From NCBI GenBank assembly GCA_037783545.1, contig JBBELK010000808.1, forward strand, positions 186,001 to 250,000: a DNA stretch of 64,000 nt. The letters are read 5' to 3'. This stretch comes from Henricia sp. BOLD:AAB3569 (Eukaryota; Echinodermata; Asteroidea; Spinulosida; Echinasteridae). Of this stretch, positions 11,911 through 23,436 are shown piece by piece. The position numbers and the translations under genes were made by a program. Each line of letters begins with the position of its first letter. Positions within the stretch are counted from its first letter, which is position 1. A model generated the notes under the pieces. That model was not told the DNA's origin, ran no database searches, and was given only the letters and a program-made list of their open reading frames with translations.

Positions 11911-12864
11911 TTAAAGAGGAAGAATCCCCCTTGACGAAAATCCAGCATTTAGGCATTTTTCGATAGTCCAAACATCCCTCTTGCCGACGTGGATTTTTGT
12001 TATTTTTTAATTGTCGGTTTTAAGTGGATAAATTGCAAGCAAAAGTGCGCTTTTCGAAAATGAGATTTTCGCGATTTCTGAAACGCTCATTAGGTATTCA
12101 TGATATGCGCGTGACCCCGTGACGCAATCCTGAGAAAGAGAAGTCAATACGATAGTTAGCCTCATACGTTTACACGCAAAAAACTTAGAAAACCGTCTCT
12201 TTTAGATGGTGTTTTTTGAAGAATTTTGTTGTTCCAAAAAGCCAGAGATATGCCCAGTAGCTGCGTGGTTGCATGTTTTACCAGACACTATGAAAAAAAA
12301 AGAGCAGAAAGATTTTCTTTTCTATTACCAAGAGAGAGAAAAATGAGTCGCTCATTCTATAACTTGTACGGCCGATGTCCAAACACGTGGAAACTACGCC
12401 GCAGTGGACCGTACACAGACCGCTGTGAATGACGCGTTCGTTCCGTGACAAATCCACCCGTCGCAATGCACCAGTATTTACTTCAAAATAGAATTTCATC
12501 GTTTTTTCACAAAACAGGTAATAGTAGATTGCTGTCATATTACATGAAGTGTTTTTCACGTTTGTATTTTGAATTACAAGGACAGAATAGGCATGATAAA
12601 CATTCACTTCGTGTATTTTCCATTCAATACTGCACAGACCGTTTTGTATGTTTCTCAGGATGACGTCAACACCCTGTTGATAAACAAGCCGAGTGACCTC
12701 GAGCGTTTCAGAATTTGGGTGAAGAGGGTCGGAACTGCTTTACGTTTTAAGCAAAAGTCTGTCGATTTTTTGTGAAAAACAAGTTGTGATGGTGTTGTAG
12801 ACACATACACCTCCATGATAAACAGAAAAACTAAAAAAATGTGGAAGGGGGGATTCTAGCTGTT
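11911..12864 (+). mobile_element. Dispersed element of about 950 bp, copy 1
   Basis: The whole segment recurs at 44934-45930 in the same orientation, starting TTTAAAGAGGAAGAATCCCC and ending GGGGGGATTCTAGCTGTT. The ends share an inverted AGAATCCCCC core, and TTTAAA flanks both ends of this copy. That suggests a non-autonomous DNA transposon with a TTAA-like target. No transposase frame is visible. Confidence 0.75.
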
Positions 12865-13019
12865 TAAAATCCATCATCTTGCTTACATTTAAACTTTTTG
12901 AACAGATCTGCACATCGTAAAAAAAAATGTTTTCGTGAGAGTATCAATATGAAAATTTGAAATATGAAATAAAACGGGCATTAAAATTTGCACAAATGGA
13001 ACAAGCTAGGACGGGGCTG

Positions 13020-13310
13020 TCGTCGAGTCCCCACTTTCCGAGTCCGAGTCGTTGAGTCGGATCCAGCATGCATCCGAGTCCCTAATTTGCAGACCGAGTC
13101 CAAGTCCCAAGTAGGCCTACTCCTTGTTTCAGCCTAAGCTCATTACTTTTCGAAAGATTTTGCGCGCCAACACAATTTATAATAGACGCTTGAAATGATT
13201 TCCGGCACTCGTAAGAATTACTTTGTATATGCATTTTGTATTTTAATGCACTCGGATAGGCTCGGCCCAAATCTCCGAGTCCTTACTGTCAGAGTCCGAG
13301 TGTCCTGACT
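13020..13310. repeat. CGAGTC-rich repeat
   Basis: Clusters of the motif CGAGTC or its close variants lie at both ends of this stretch (13024-13100 and 13250-13305). This could be the remains of an element with such ends. No target duplication was found. Confidence 0.35.
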
Positions 13311-13332
13311 GGCTTTGACAATTTGTGTGTGT

Positions 13333-13358
13333 GGGGGGGGGGGGGGGGGGGGGGGGGG
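13333..13358. repeat. Poly-G tract followed by C-rich strand-switch
   Basis: About 26 consecutive G, then within 10 bases a C-rich run to about 13411. The G and C runs could pair with each other or form a quadruplex. Frames through it translate to poly-Gly and poly-Pro and are not genes. Confidence 0.85.
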
Positions 13359-13644
13359 TGACGTTCCCCCCCTCCCCTCCCCCAGGCCCCCCCCCCCTCC
13401 CCCAGGGCCCCCGTAGCTACGCTGTTGCACAGACACCGAACATGGTCAACTGCACGTACTGTACCTTTAGTAGTGGTTTGCGCGCTACCACCAGTTTTCC
13501 CGCTCCAACCACTGCAGCATATTCTGCGAAGCGCGTGGGTGTGACGTCACCCAACACCGAGCCTGGATGACACTTGCCAGGATTGGCCAGATTCTGTCAC
13601 CTGACGTTGGTTCTGTCACATGACCTGCATCTGACACAGTAAAG

Positions 13645-13749
13645 ATGGCTGCGCCCAGGTACATGAACACTAACGTTGCTTTGCCCACTGTCGCGTCGAC
13701 TTTGTTTTCATTATTTCGTCCTGGTTGTTGTCAGTGTGGATTTTACACA
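13645..13749 (+). CDS. Doubtful first exon
   Basis: An ATG in good context (AAAGATGG) opens a 35-codon frame that runs into a donor-like site, ACA|GTAAGTAT, at 13750. The surrounding 200 bases are relatively GC-rich and CpG-containing, as invertebrate promoters often are. No downstream partner exon was identified and the peptide has no domain, so this may be chance. Confidence 0.15.
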
Positions 13750-14325
13750 GTAAGTATTTGTTTCACGGACATCACTAATCCTTCACCGTGATCACTGTAC
13801 ATCCCTAGAAAGGTGGGAAATCACATTTTTCAAGCTCTTACATACTGATTTCGCGTGAAAACGGCCGATTTCTAAGAAATTTACATATCTCGGCTACCGC
13901 TTGCTCAATTTACGCGATGAATGTAGTTTTGGAATTTACAGGATATATTCTGAAATGTGATGCGACATTTTCAATCAAAATCGTACTTTTTTTCCCAAGT
14001 CTCTAATCAAGCCACCCTGCATGGGGCAAACTGAGGCGACAAAATCCCCACTGCCGGAAAAGTAAATATGATCGGTTGAGTGACCAGGTATGAATTAGAA
14101 CATATTTGTTTTCTTCGCGGTATATGGCGGAATGTGCAGCGGTGCGTGTAACAATAGCTGCGCTAAGCCACGCAGAGTAGGAGAGTCACTTCACGTTGGT
14201 CCACCGCAGGCTTAACACGCAATTTTTGACCGCTCCTAAAACCATTGTCAACCCCTGGGTTGTTACGAGCATGAACGACGAAGAGCTACCCGCTATACGA
14301 AGGAGGACATACGGAACATGCTAGC
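13750..14325. other. Unassigned DNA
   Basis: No gene or repeat structure recognised. The last part may belong to the broken reading frame that begins at 14326. Confidence 0.4.
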
Positions 14326-14484
14326 GCAGTTCACGCAATCTTCGAACATAAGCTCACCAGCACCAAAGCAGAGGTTTTAGAGCAGCAATCTAAAACTGCC
14401 AACGCCCTGTCCCAGAAGCTCAAAGATTCCACAATAATTAAGTGGAGACGAGAGGGCAATAAACGACAGTTTAAATTTGACTAG
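14326..14484 (+). pseudogene. C-terminal ORF fragment, possibly from a mobile element
   Basis: A 52-codon frame ends in TAG. It is charged and helical, with EVLEQQSKTANALSQKL followed by WRREGNKRQFKFD at the C-terminus. The ending resembles repeat-borne proteins seen in invertebrate genomes, but I cannot name the family. An adjacent frame just upstream (RYTKEDIRNMLAQF) may be the same protein after a frameshift. Confidence 0.4.
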
Positions 14485-16299
14485 CTAAGTGTCTTTCTTT
14501 GTCTTTGTAGTTATAGGATTAGGAACCAGGTTAATTTTATTTTAACACCATTGGCGGTCATCAGATCTGTGAAACTCATTTGAAATTTTCTTGCCCGCCT
14601 TCTTTAACCTTTAATTGCGGCGACAGCAGTAGCCTGCAATAAACCAACGCCGCCGCATGACTGTGTTTTCAGTGTTGTTTCTTAGTATGGAGCAATATAG
14701 AGAAGAAAAGTAAATATGAGCCACGAGCAGTTATCGAGGTTTAAGCCGAGGTACAGTGACCCACCTAGAAATGTACACAAAAAGTGAAATTTTCCGCCTG
14801 TTTCAAAACCATCATGGCTTGCGTGTGCTTGCCGTGTTACATACACGTCGTAATCATGCACATCACTCAAGTCATCGTAATAAATCGGACAAAAAAATTG
14901 CACTCTTTGAATCAAAGAATGTAAGCAAATCACTGCACTCAACCAAAACTCGATATCCGCTGGTAACTGAGATTGTGTGTCAAGCATACTCGTGGCCATT
15001 TTGAGCGTGAACAGTGTTGCTTTTTGGGCATTTTGTGGACTATAAGATAATGAACAGGCGCGGCCGACCGAGACCAGTATTTTGGGCGTTGTGCCACGGC
15101 GCGGCGGTACGATTCGCGGTTTACGGTCAAACCCAGCGATCGCGATGTGATCGCATTTTTTTGGTCAAGCATGTTCGGCTTCAAAAACGGCAAAATTAAA
15201 GCAAAAAATCCCTGCATATGAGGTTTGTCGGAACATTAATAGTCCCATAACAGCAATGTTCAGTGGAATTCATGCTAGTTTTTTGCTTTAAAAAACAACT
15301 ACAAAACCGAAATCAAACGGCACTCCCGCGTATTGAAAACACAAACATTCACAGCACATCGACCACGTTTGATGTCTGAGGTGGGCTTAGTTACCATCAT
15401 TTAAAGTTCTATTTTAGCATTAGTGCGGAGCGCTATTCATGCATTGGTTTTGAGTTGAATGAATGGTAAACGATATTGTCTGCATATTTTTTTCGTATGA
15501 AGTCGGTAACGTGATGGAGTAAGGTGGTTACGCTGTAGTTACAGTGGCGTTGTTGTGCAAACAAGCCTATATGCTGCTGGAAATTGTCCTTCCACAATTA
15601 CATTGGAAGGAGGGATGTTGCTGGTGCCTCTCTGTCGCCTCATCTCTGCTTGCTGATTACCTTATGATTCTGCATCCCGAGTGCCACGCCTAACAGCTTG
15701 ATGCCAGTCCGGCCTGCACTTGTAGTCCATGGGCCAGGGGGCGCACCGTGCACCACTCCCCCCACCCCCTCCCGCTACTCCCCTAGAATTGACGAAACAA
15801 CATTTTTCTAGTAGGTTGCGCAAAATTTGGTAATCCTCGCCATCAAACACAAATGTACGTGTAAATTAATAAAGTTTTACTATATAACATGATATTATTA
15901 TGTCTCAAAGTATTTTATTCGCCATATAAACACAAGGTAATTTGATTATATTGGTAAAAAGGCTTTCTGCCACAACGTGGGAAATAGGCGGATTAATATA
16001 GCACCAAAAATACCCCAACCTAAACAAAAATACAGCATGGAAGGGGTAGAGACAATATCTCCTCTAATCTAACTGCTGATGTCAGATGTAGCTAATTTTA
16101 TTGTTCAGTAATGTGTATAACATGGTACTATGGCAAGACTGGCTGCACCACCCACCATATAAGCCGCTAAGGCAGGGTGGGCCACTCTGCCAGAATTGCC
16201 TCCCTGACAACCTGCACTTCTAGGGCGGTTTTTGAGACATGGGATTCAAAAGGTCTGGTCAGGCCCATGCAGGTTTAATCAGGATAAAAACCTAACAAA
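14485..16299. other. Unassigned DNA
   Basis: Nothing with gene-like support. Frames at 14.7-15.2 kb overlap on both strands and carry no motif. A self-complementary GCGATCGC lies at about 15137. Confidence 0.4.
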
Positions 16300-16309
16300 C
16301 TTCAGCCCG

Positions 16310-16700
16310 AAGCCATCCCAGCCCAGCTCTAAGCCATCCCAGCTTTAAGCCATCCCAGCCTAGCCCGAAGCCATCCCGTTTCAGCCTTAAGCCATCCCGG
16401 CCCAGCCCGAAGCCATCCCGGCCCAGCCCGAAGCCATCCCGGCCCAGCCTGAAGCCATCCCGGCCCAACCTGAAGCCAACCTGGCCCGGCTAGCCCGAAG
16501 CCATATCACAGCCAAGCCCAATGCCCTCACAGCTCAGCCGAAACCCCAAAACCCCAGCCCGAAGCCATCCCGTTTCAGCCCGAAGCCATCCCAGCCCAGC
16601 CCGAAGCCATCCCAGCCAAGCCCAAATGCCCTCCCAGCTCAGCCCAAACCCCAAAACCCCAGCCCGAAGCCATCCCGGCCCAGCCCGAAGCCATCCCAGT
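16310..16700. repeat. GC-rich minisatellite, about 21-bp unit
   Basis: Repeats of AGCCCGAAGCCATCCCGGCC with variants (TTTAAGCCATCCCAG, CGTTTCAGCC). Units degrade at the left edge, and a longer higher-order piece with CCCTCACAGCTCAGCC and AACCCCAAAACCCCAGCC occurs twice (about 16521 and 16630). Translation gives RSHPSPA-type repeats, which I take as a by-product. Confidence 0.9.
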
Positions 16701-16710
16701 GTGGGATGTG

Positions 16711-18320
16711 TAGCACAGCGGCCGGTGAGTCCAACGTTGGAGCGACATAGCGCCTACACGCGGCGGCAGGCAAACGCTGTCTGCCTGCCTCGTGTGGTTG
16801 GACATGTCGCTCTAAACCAACTCAACAGGTATTCATTTTCTTTATTTTAAACAGCATTTTGGCCACCCACAGTTCATACCTTTGAAATAAATACTTTCTT
16901 GATTCCCTAGTTGTGACAAACTGTAAGAATAACTTGGGTGGAAGGTCATAAATATAAGATTTTGGTGATCGTATTTTGTCGAAGATGGCGCCGCCCGTAA
17001 AATGTTGTGTTTTTGAGCCACTGTGAGGTCCGGTACGTTCGTATAGGGCATATTCGTATAGAAATAATTACCTCCACAGAGTGCCTATTTCAGACCATTG
17101 TGTATATTTATGTCTAGGATGCATCTCTGTACGGTCCAGGTCAATTTAAATGCCGTTTTTAGGGGCCCCTTTTGGACAGTGATATGTCAAATAAGCCTTG
17201 ACCCTTTGTTTTATTAACTAATTTGATACTTTTATCCAGGTTGCATTTGTAATAACTTGGACCTTTCTTTTTTAGGTTATTGCAAATCGTGTATACAGGA
17301 ACTACCTTTAACATGCACTGTTTTGGGTTCTATTTTTTCCCACACGTTTCAATTAACAGGCTGTGGAAGGGGTTCCCTTAAAGGAGGTTCTTAATGGCAT
17401 TGTTTTTCCACCATGCAGCATCCCGTACTCGTTTTGTGTAAAATTCCCACACGGATATCCAACCAAAGCAAAATCCCTAGGACTGTGTAATTCCCCTCTA
17501 CAGCATCCTCATGCAACAGAGTGGAAATACTCCGAGCCTGACTAACAGGAAGTTCGTGACCCCAGGGACAGTAACCGTTTCCGTGACTGCAGAGCTCTTG
17601 CAATCCAATGGGATTCCATGTGTTGAACTTATTTCATGTGTTGAATTAATTTATTCGCAGTCTTCCTGTGGAAAATACATTGTTTTTGTAAGGTTTTTAC
17701 AATGTGGTGGCGCCAATGGGCTTTGATTCTATAAAACGAAAACTTCAACAATGTTTCAAAATATGTTTGTATTTATTTCGGGTACTGATGACACACAGTA
17801 GCACATGTCACTCATCAAGTGACAACTGATGTTAAAGCAGGAATCGATGTTATAACGCAATACGGGGAAAGGAACTAACAAAATACTAGATATTGCGACC
17901 ATCCAGCACAAAACTAGTCACATGGGTCAATGGAAAAGAGCAGTAATTTCTTAAATTGTTTTCAGAATCATTTAAAATCATTGAAGTAATTATGTTATAC
18001 ATCTAAAAAAGTGAAGGGGAAAACATACCACTAATTCTTCAAAATCTTTGGCACTGTATGTCCCACATTGTGGGGCTATAGGCCTAATAAATAAGAAATT
18101 GATTTAGCTAAATCAATTTCTGATTAATTGCGATCCCCGTTGCAAAATTATTCGAACCGGCCATTCAACACCGGCTATAGCTCGGTGGTCGACATATGGA
18201 GTAAAGCGGGCCTCGATCGTGTATAGAGTCTATAGACAGTCTCTGGTAATCTCACCAAATCGTATCTAATCGTTAGAAATTCGTGGCAAAAATCGCACAG
18301 TGGGAGACCCGCTTTAGATA
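16711..18320. other. Unassigned DNA
   Basis: No supported gene. ATGGCGCCGCCC at 16985 opens only a 13-codon frame. Nothing else recognisable was found. Confidence 0.4.
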
Positions 18321-18521
18321 TAGAAAACTAGAGTGTGCACTGGCTATTCAAGTCACGTGTGTGGACTGTGCCGATATGGGCGGCGCCATGTTTGCTTAAC
18401 GCTATGAGTGCAAAATGGGCAACACCCCTTTGTCGGCCACCGTGCACCCATAGCGTTAAGCCAAAATGGCGGCGTCCATATCGGCACATTATGTATTGGG
18501 AGAGCGCACTCTAGTGTTCTA
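18321..18521. mobile_element. Foldback MITE (about 200 bp)
   Basis: TAGAAAACTAGAGTGTGCAC at the left end is inverted at the right end (GAGCGCACTCTAGTGTTCTA). The inner halves 18367-18412 and 18443-18488 pair almost completely, sharing TGCCGATATGG, CGGCGCCAT-type sequence and GCTTAACGCTATG. The loop is about 30 bases. Confidence 0.88.
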
Positions 18522-18756
18522 AACACCTCAACAAAAGTAAGTTTACCCTAAATAATTGCTTATAATCTCCCAATGTAAATTTCGGAATTACACAAAACTT
18601 AGTGTGAATGTTTAGTTCAATGCATGGAACGTGCATTTCAAGTGGTGGGTCCATACATAATTGTATGCATGAATGAGCAGCATTTAAAGGTGAAATGGAC
18701 ACTTTTCAAAAATTGCAAAACGCAGTCCACAAATTATTCCCCAATTCTTTTCACAC

Positions 18757-19263
18757 ATGACAAGTACAGTTTTGTTCCTTAGTGTCTTGTGTAACCACCG
18801 TGATTTTGTAACACCTGATGCCATCGATCACGCATATTGTGTTGATGAAACGGGTGATCCTCCGCTGCGGAAGGGTAATACACTCCTGCAGCATCTGGGG
18901 CAAGTCCTGGGGTGCTGTTTGATCATCAGTTCTCCGATCAAAATCCGCAAATGTTCTATGGGATTTAGATCTGGGGAGTTTTCTGGCCATATCATCGTGT
19001 CAATTTCATTAATCTATAAAAGCTCATTGATACTTTTGCCATGTGTGGACGTGTATTGTCATAAAGTGATCTGCAGGGGTAGTAACGTTTGGTCGAACAG
19101 TCCTTGGCAAGCCTGCGACAGCTTAAATCAATTCGAATTTTGAACGCAATTTCCTTATTGCATTTGGACTAACTCCCATCCTACGGGCTACTTGTTTTGC
19201 ATGTGTAAGGGTCACTAGCAGGCCTATGCCAATGGCCCTGTCTTGAATGGACATGCGTGGCAT
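18757..19263 (-). pseudogene. IS630/Tc1-type transposase, internally deleted and frameshifted
   Basis: On the minus strand the ATG at 19261-19263 starts MPRMSIQDRAIGIG, then ARRMGVSPNAIRKLRSKF, the usual N-terminal helix-turn-helix. The next part jumps to the second catalytic block YDNTRPHMAKVS and, after a frame change, WPENSPDLNPIEHL (third catalytic position). The C-terminal end is ITRFINTICVIDGIRCYKIT, equivalent to the conserved Arg-rich end of the family. The segment carrying the first Asp is lost. Non-functional. Confidence 0.85.
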
Positions 19264-19285
19264 TTTCTAAAGTTAAACTGCTTAG

Positions 19286-19615
19286 TGCGAAAAATATGAA
19301 AACAAACATTAAATTACACTTAAAATAATTAGTCCAGGCGCTAGCCTGCAACCTTGTGTACTGCAATCAGATTTTGTGGCTAGTAGCTAGGGGCCAATTT
19401 TCAAAATGGCCGCCACCGCCATATTGAAATTACATATTTTCAATTGTTTGGGCTGAAGTGACATGTAATACCACTATTTGGGGGTTTTCTGGTATGGGGA
19501 ATTAAGTACGGAAATTTTCGTGGTTTGAGGTCAAAATCAAGTGTTTCGGGTAGGGTCATGGCCATTCCCAGGTAAAAATTCCAGTTGAAACCAGTTCAAC
19601 TGGTCCAGTATCCCA
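19286..19615 (+). repeat. Left inverted arm of the 7-kb unit
   Basis: Non-tandem outer part of the arm. Its inner end reads AACCAGTTCAACTGGTCCAG and passes directly into the minisatellite, so the tandem array probably grew from arm sequence. Confidence 0.85.
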
Positions 19616-20165
19616 ACCGCAGTCCTGGATGACCTGATCCAACTGGATATAAACTGGATATGAACTGGCCCAACTGCTCCAGAACTTGATATGAACAGGT
19701 CCAGAACTGGATATGAACAGGTCCAACTGGATACCAACTGGTCCAGAACTGGATATGAACTGGTCCAACTGGATACAGACTGCTCCAGAACTGGATATGA
19801 ACTGGTTTAACTGGATGGCGAATGGTCCAGAACTGGATATAAACTGGTCCAAAACTGGATATAAACTGCTCCAGAACTGGATACCAACTGGTCCGGAATT
19901 GGATATGAATTGGTCCGAAACTGGATATGAATTGGTCCGGGACTAGATATGAATTGGTCCAGAACTGGATATCAGCTGGTTCAGAACTGGATATGAACTG
20001 GTCCAGCACTGGATACCAACTGGTCCAGAACTGGATATGGACTGGTCAAGATATCGATATGAATTGGTCCAACTGGATACAAACTGGTCCATATCTTGAT
20101 ATGAACTGGTTCAACTGGATGCCAACCGGTCCAGAACTGGATATGAACAGGTTTAACTGGATGCC
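19616..20165 (+). repeat. AACTGG minisatellite, left block
   Basis: 22-bp units made of two 11-bp halves, AACTGGATATG and AACTGGTCCAG, with variants such as AACTGGATACC and ATTGGTCCGG. About 25 units. All units have the same orientation. The block ends at the RTE insertion and resumes at 23437. Confidence 0.92.
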
Positions 20166-23100
20166 CCCACTCATGGATCGTTACCTTGATGTTGGTGAGT
20201 GGGCTTGCGTGTCTCTGTGACCCCGAGAGCTATACCGGTAGGAGCTTTGCTCCTGGTAGGGTCACCCATGCCGGACAGGTCGAAGGGTAGAGGCCAGACT
20301 AGATGCGATCCAAACATCCTACATTCGTGGAGGTTAAGCATAGGGCTAACAATCCTATCTTGTAAAAATTTATTGTTACGGAAACAGCGACGAAGAAAAC
20401 TAACACCACTGTGCGGAAGGGACTTCCAGAGCGACCCCGGGGTGCCGGTATGAATGGCAGTGGTGATAGCCAGAAGGAAGCCACTGACAAGATGATGGGA
20501 GTCCTGAACGCAAAAACTAAAACCAGAATTGGCTTCTGGAACGTAAGAACAATGTATGAGGCTGGAAAGCTAGCCCAAGTTATAGCTGAAATGAGGTATA
20601 ACCTACACATTCTTGGGGTTAGTGAATGTAGATGGACCGGTTCAGGTAGACTTAGGTCTAACATGGGTGAAACAGTTCTCTATTCCGGTAGGGACGATAA
20701 TATGCACATAGAAGGAGTCGCAATTATTCTCAAACAAGGGCTAGAGAAGACTCTAATGGAGTGGAAACCAATAAACAGTAGGCTCATCAGAGTGCGACTG
20801 CGAGGCAAACACAATAATCTCACTATCTTGCAATGCTATGCCCCGACTAATGATAGTGAAGAGGATGTTAAGGACCTGTTCTATGAGCAATTACAGTCGG
20901 AGCTGGAGATGGCGCCACGGCACGATGTGAGGTTGGTGATGGGTGACCTAAACGCCAAGGTCGGAGATGACAACACGGACGTGGAGCGAACCATGGGACG
21001 GCACGGCTGTGGTAGCATCAATAAAAACGGAGAGCGCCTGGTGGAGTTCTGCGCCGACAACGACCTGGTCATCGGCGGTACCTTGTTCCAGCACCCAGCC
21101 GTTCATAAGCTGACGTGGTGCTCCCCCAACGGACGCGACAAGAACCAAATAGACCACATCGCTATAAACGGTACCTGGAGGCGGTCCCTGCTGGACGTGA
21201 GAGTGAGGAGAGGAGCAGACTTGGGCAGCGACCATCTCCTGGTGACCGCCGCGGTTAAGCTGAAGCTGAGGAGGACAGGACGCCAGAACGCCGGGAATAG
21301 GAGGTATGATGTAGGAAAGCTTACTAACCCCGACGTCAGGAAACCCTTCCTTCTTCAGTTGAAGAATAGATTCCAAGCTCTGGCAGACATTGACGACCAC
21401 ACGCCACCCGAGACTGACGACGTCAATACTCTATGGAACAAGATAAAGACGACTTATCAGGAGACCAGTACAAGCCTGCTGGGACATAAGGTCACCAAGC
21501 ACAAGGTCTGGATATCACAGGAAGCGTGGCAGAAGATTGAGGAACGGAGGTGTTTAAAGAAAAAAGTGCTCTCCACGAGGTCGGAGCGCCTAAAGGAGCG
21601 ATACCATCAATAGTACAAAGTTGCAGATCGTGCAGTGAAGCGACTGACCCGCCGTGACAAACGTGCACACATAGACAAGATGGCGGCACAAGCTGAGGAG
21701 GCCGCACAACGAGGAAATCAGGGGACCCTGTACAAGATAACTAAGCTGGTATGTGGAAGGTTCCGTGCCCAGACCGACGTGCCTATTAAGAACAAGGATG
21801 GACGACTCCTGACCTCAGAAGCGGAACAGGACGCCAGATGGGCTGAACACTTCAGCGAGGTGCTCAATAGGCCGCCGCTGCAGACGGAGCCCGACATACC
21901 TGAAGCAGAGACTCTGCACCGCCTACAAAGGAAGAAATTATACAGGCCATCAAATCCCTGAGGAACGGTAAAGCTCCAGGACCGGACAACTTGAACGCTG
22001 AGCTGTTTAAAGCTGACCCGGCCCTTGGCGCGGATGCCCTTTTTTCTCTTCTTACCAATATCTGGGAGAAGAAGATCATCCCAGACGATTGGAGCGAAGG
22101 AGTCATTATCAAGATCCCCAAGAAAGGAGACACAAGTGATTGTAATAACTGGCGAGGAATTACTCTCCTCTCAATTCCAAGTAAAATCCTGACCAAAATC
22201 ATTGTCAACCGGATCACAGAAGCAGTCGACAATAGATTACGAGAAGAGCAAGCGGGATTTCGACGAGGAAAAGGTTGCATTGATCAGATATTTATTCTCC
22301 GCAATATCATTGAACAGTGTACTGAATGGCAACGCCAACTCTATATCAACTTTGTTGATTTCGAGCTTTTGATAGTATTCATAGAAACAGTCTCTGGAAG
22401 ATCCTCAGATTCAACGGAATTCCACAGGAATTAGTCTCCATTATCCAGAGTTACTACTCCAACTTCACCTGCAGAGTCGGAAACAGCCAGCACAGCTTCC
22501 CCGTGTTATCCGGTGTTAGGCAGGGCTGTGTGATGTCGGCGCTACTATTCAACATCGCGATAGACTGGGTCATGCGACAGACAACAGCCGACCAACCAAG
22601 AGGAATCAGATGGAACCTTTTCAACCTTTTAGAAGACCTCGATTTTGCCGATGATCTCGCCCTGCTCTCTCATACATATGTCCACATACAAGAGAAGACG
22701 AACCGACTGAGCAACTTCGGCCAGCAGATCGGATTGAAGATAAGTCAAAAGAAGACCAAGGTCATGACCTTAAATGTACAAAACCCCTTACCGATTAAAG
22801 TTGGAGATGTGAATCTCCCTTTCACAGAGCAATTCACTTACCTTGGGAGCATTGTAAGGCATGATGGAGGAGCCGGAAACGATATTCAAAACCGTCTGAA
22901 CAAAGCCAGAACTGCCTTTTGGATGCTCAACAGCGTATGGAGATCACAGCAGTATCGAACTAAAACGAAGCTGAGACTCTACCAGAGCTGCGTACTCTCC
23001 ACTCTTCTTTACGGCTCCGAGTGCTGGAGAATGACAGTGAAGGATCTTGCAAAACTGTCCTCCTTTCACACAAAATGCCTTAGAAAGATAATGAGGTTGT

Positions 23101-23436
23101 TTTGGCCACAAAGAATCACAAATGAGGAGCTACTCACCCAATGCCAACAAGATAGCATGGACTCTATCATCACCCGAAGACGCTGGAGGTGGATTGGACA
23201 CGTCCTCCGAAAGGACCAAGACGCCCTTCCCCGAACAGCCATCCAATGGAAACCAGAGGGCCGGCGGAAGAGAGGACGCCCCAAGAACACCTGGCGTCGA
23301 ACAGTGGAGGCCGAGGCAGCAGCCATGAAACAATCATGGGGCACCCTAAGAACTTTGGCCCGGGACCGTCAGAGGTGGAGGAGCTTCGTCGCTGCCCTAA
23401 TTGCCAACCGGCAAGATGGGCAATGATGATGATGAT
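20166..23436 (+). mobile_element. RTE-clade non-LTR retrotransposon, near full length
   Basis: The 3.27-kb insert lies in the minisatellite and is bounded by the 11-mer AACTGGATGCC at 20155-20165 and 23437-23447, a likely target duplication. A 5' UTR of about 240 bp precedes one long endonuclease-RT frame. The end is the short tandem ATGATGATGATGAT and not poly(A), as is typical of RTE/BovB elements. The coding part is broken (see next entry), so this copy is dead. Confidence 0.88.
20411..23426 (+). pseudogene. RTE endonuclease-reverse transcriptase, one stop and two frameshifts
   Basis: The protein would nick target DNA and copy the element RNA at the nick. The AP endonuclease-like domain (about residues 35-290) shows GFWNVRTMYEAGKLAQV, SECRWTGSGRLR (Glu), YAPTND, GDLNAKVGDD and GSDHLLV, and resembles the BovB-derived endonuclease known from ruminant CFDP2. 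In-frame TAG at 21611. A frameshift near 21919 leads into KSLRNGKAPGPD, RGITLLSIPSKI and EEQAGFRRGKGC. A second at about 22364 falls after FVDFE and looks like a 4-base loss. The third part has GVRQGCVMSALLFN, FADDLALLSH (catalytic Asp pair), and the C-terminal RRRWRWIGHVLRKD and GRRKRGRPKNTW. TGA at 23424. Confidence 0.92.

Noticed and set aside
13218-13570. Gly/Pro-rich frames around 13.3 kb
   Set aside because: Direct translation of poly-G and poly-C runs.
14682-14999. 105-codon minus-strand frame
   Set aside because: Opposed by an 82-codon plus-strand frame over the same bases; no motif and no splice context.
16310-16700. Possible CRISPR array or Pro-rich repeat protein
   Set aside because: The units follow each other without unique spacers and drift in sequence, as in a minisatellite. 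The frame is open on both strands only because the unit length is a multiple of three.
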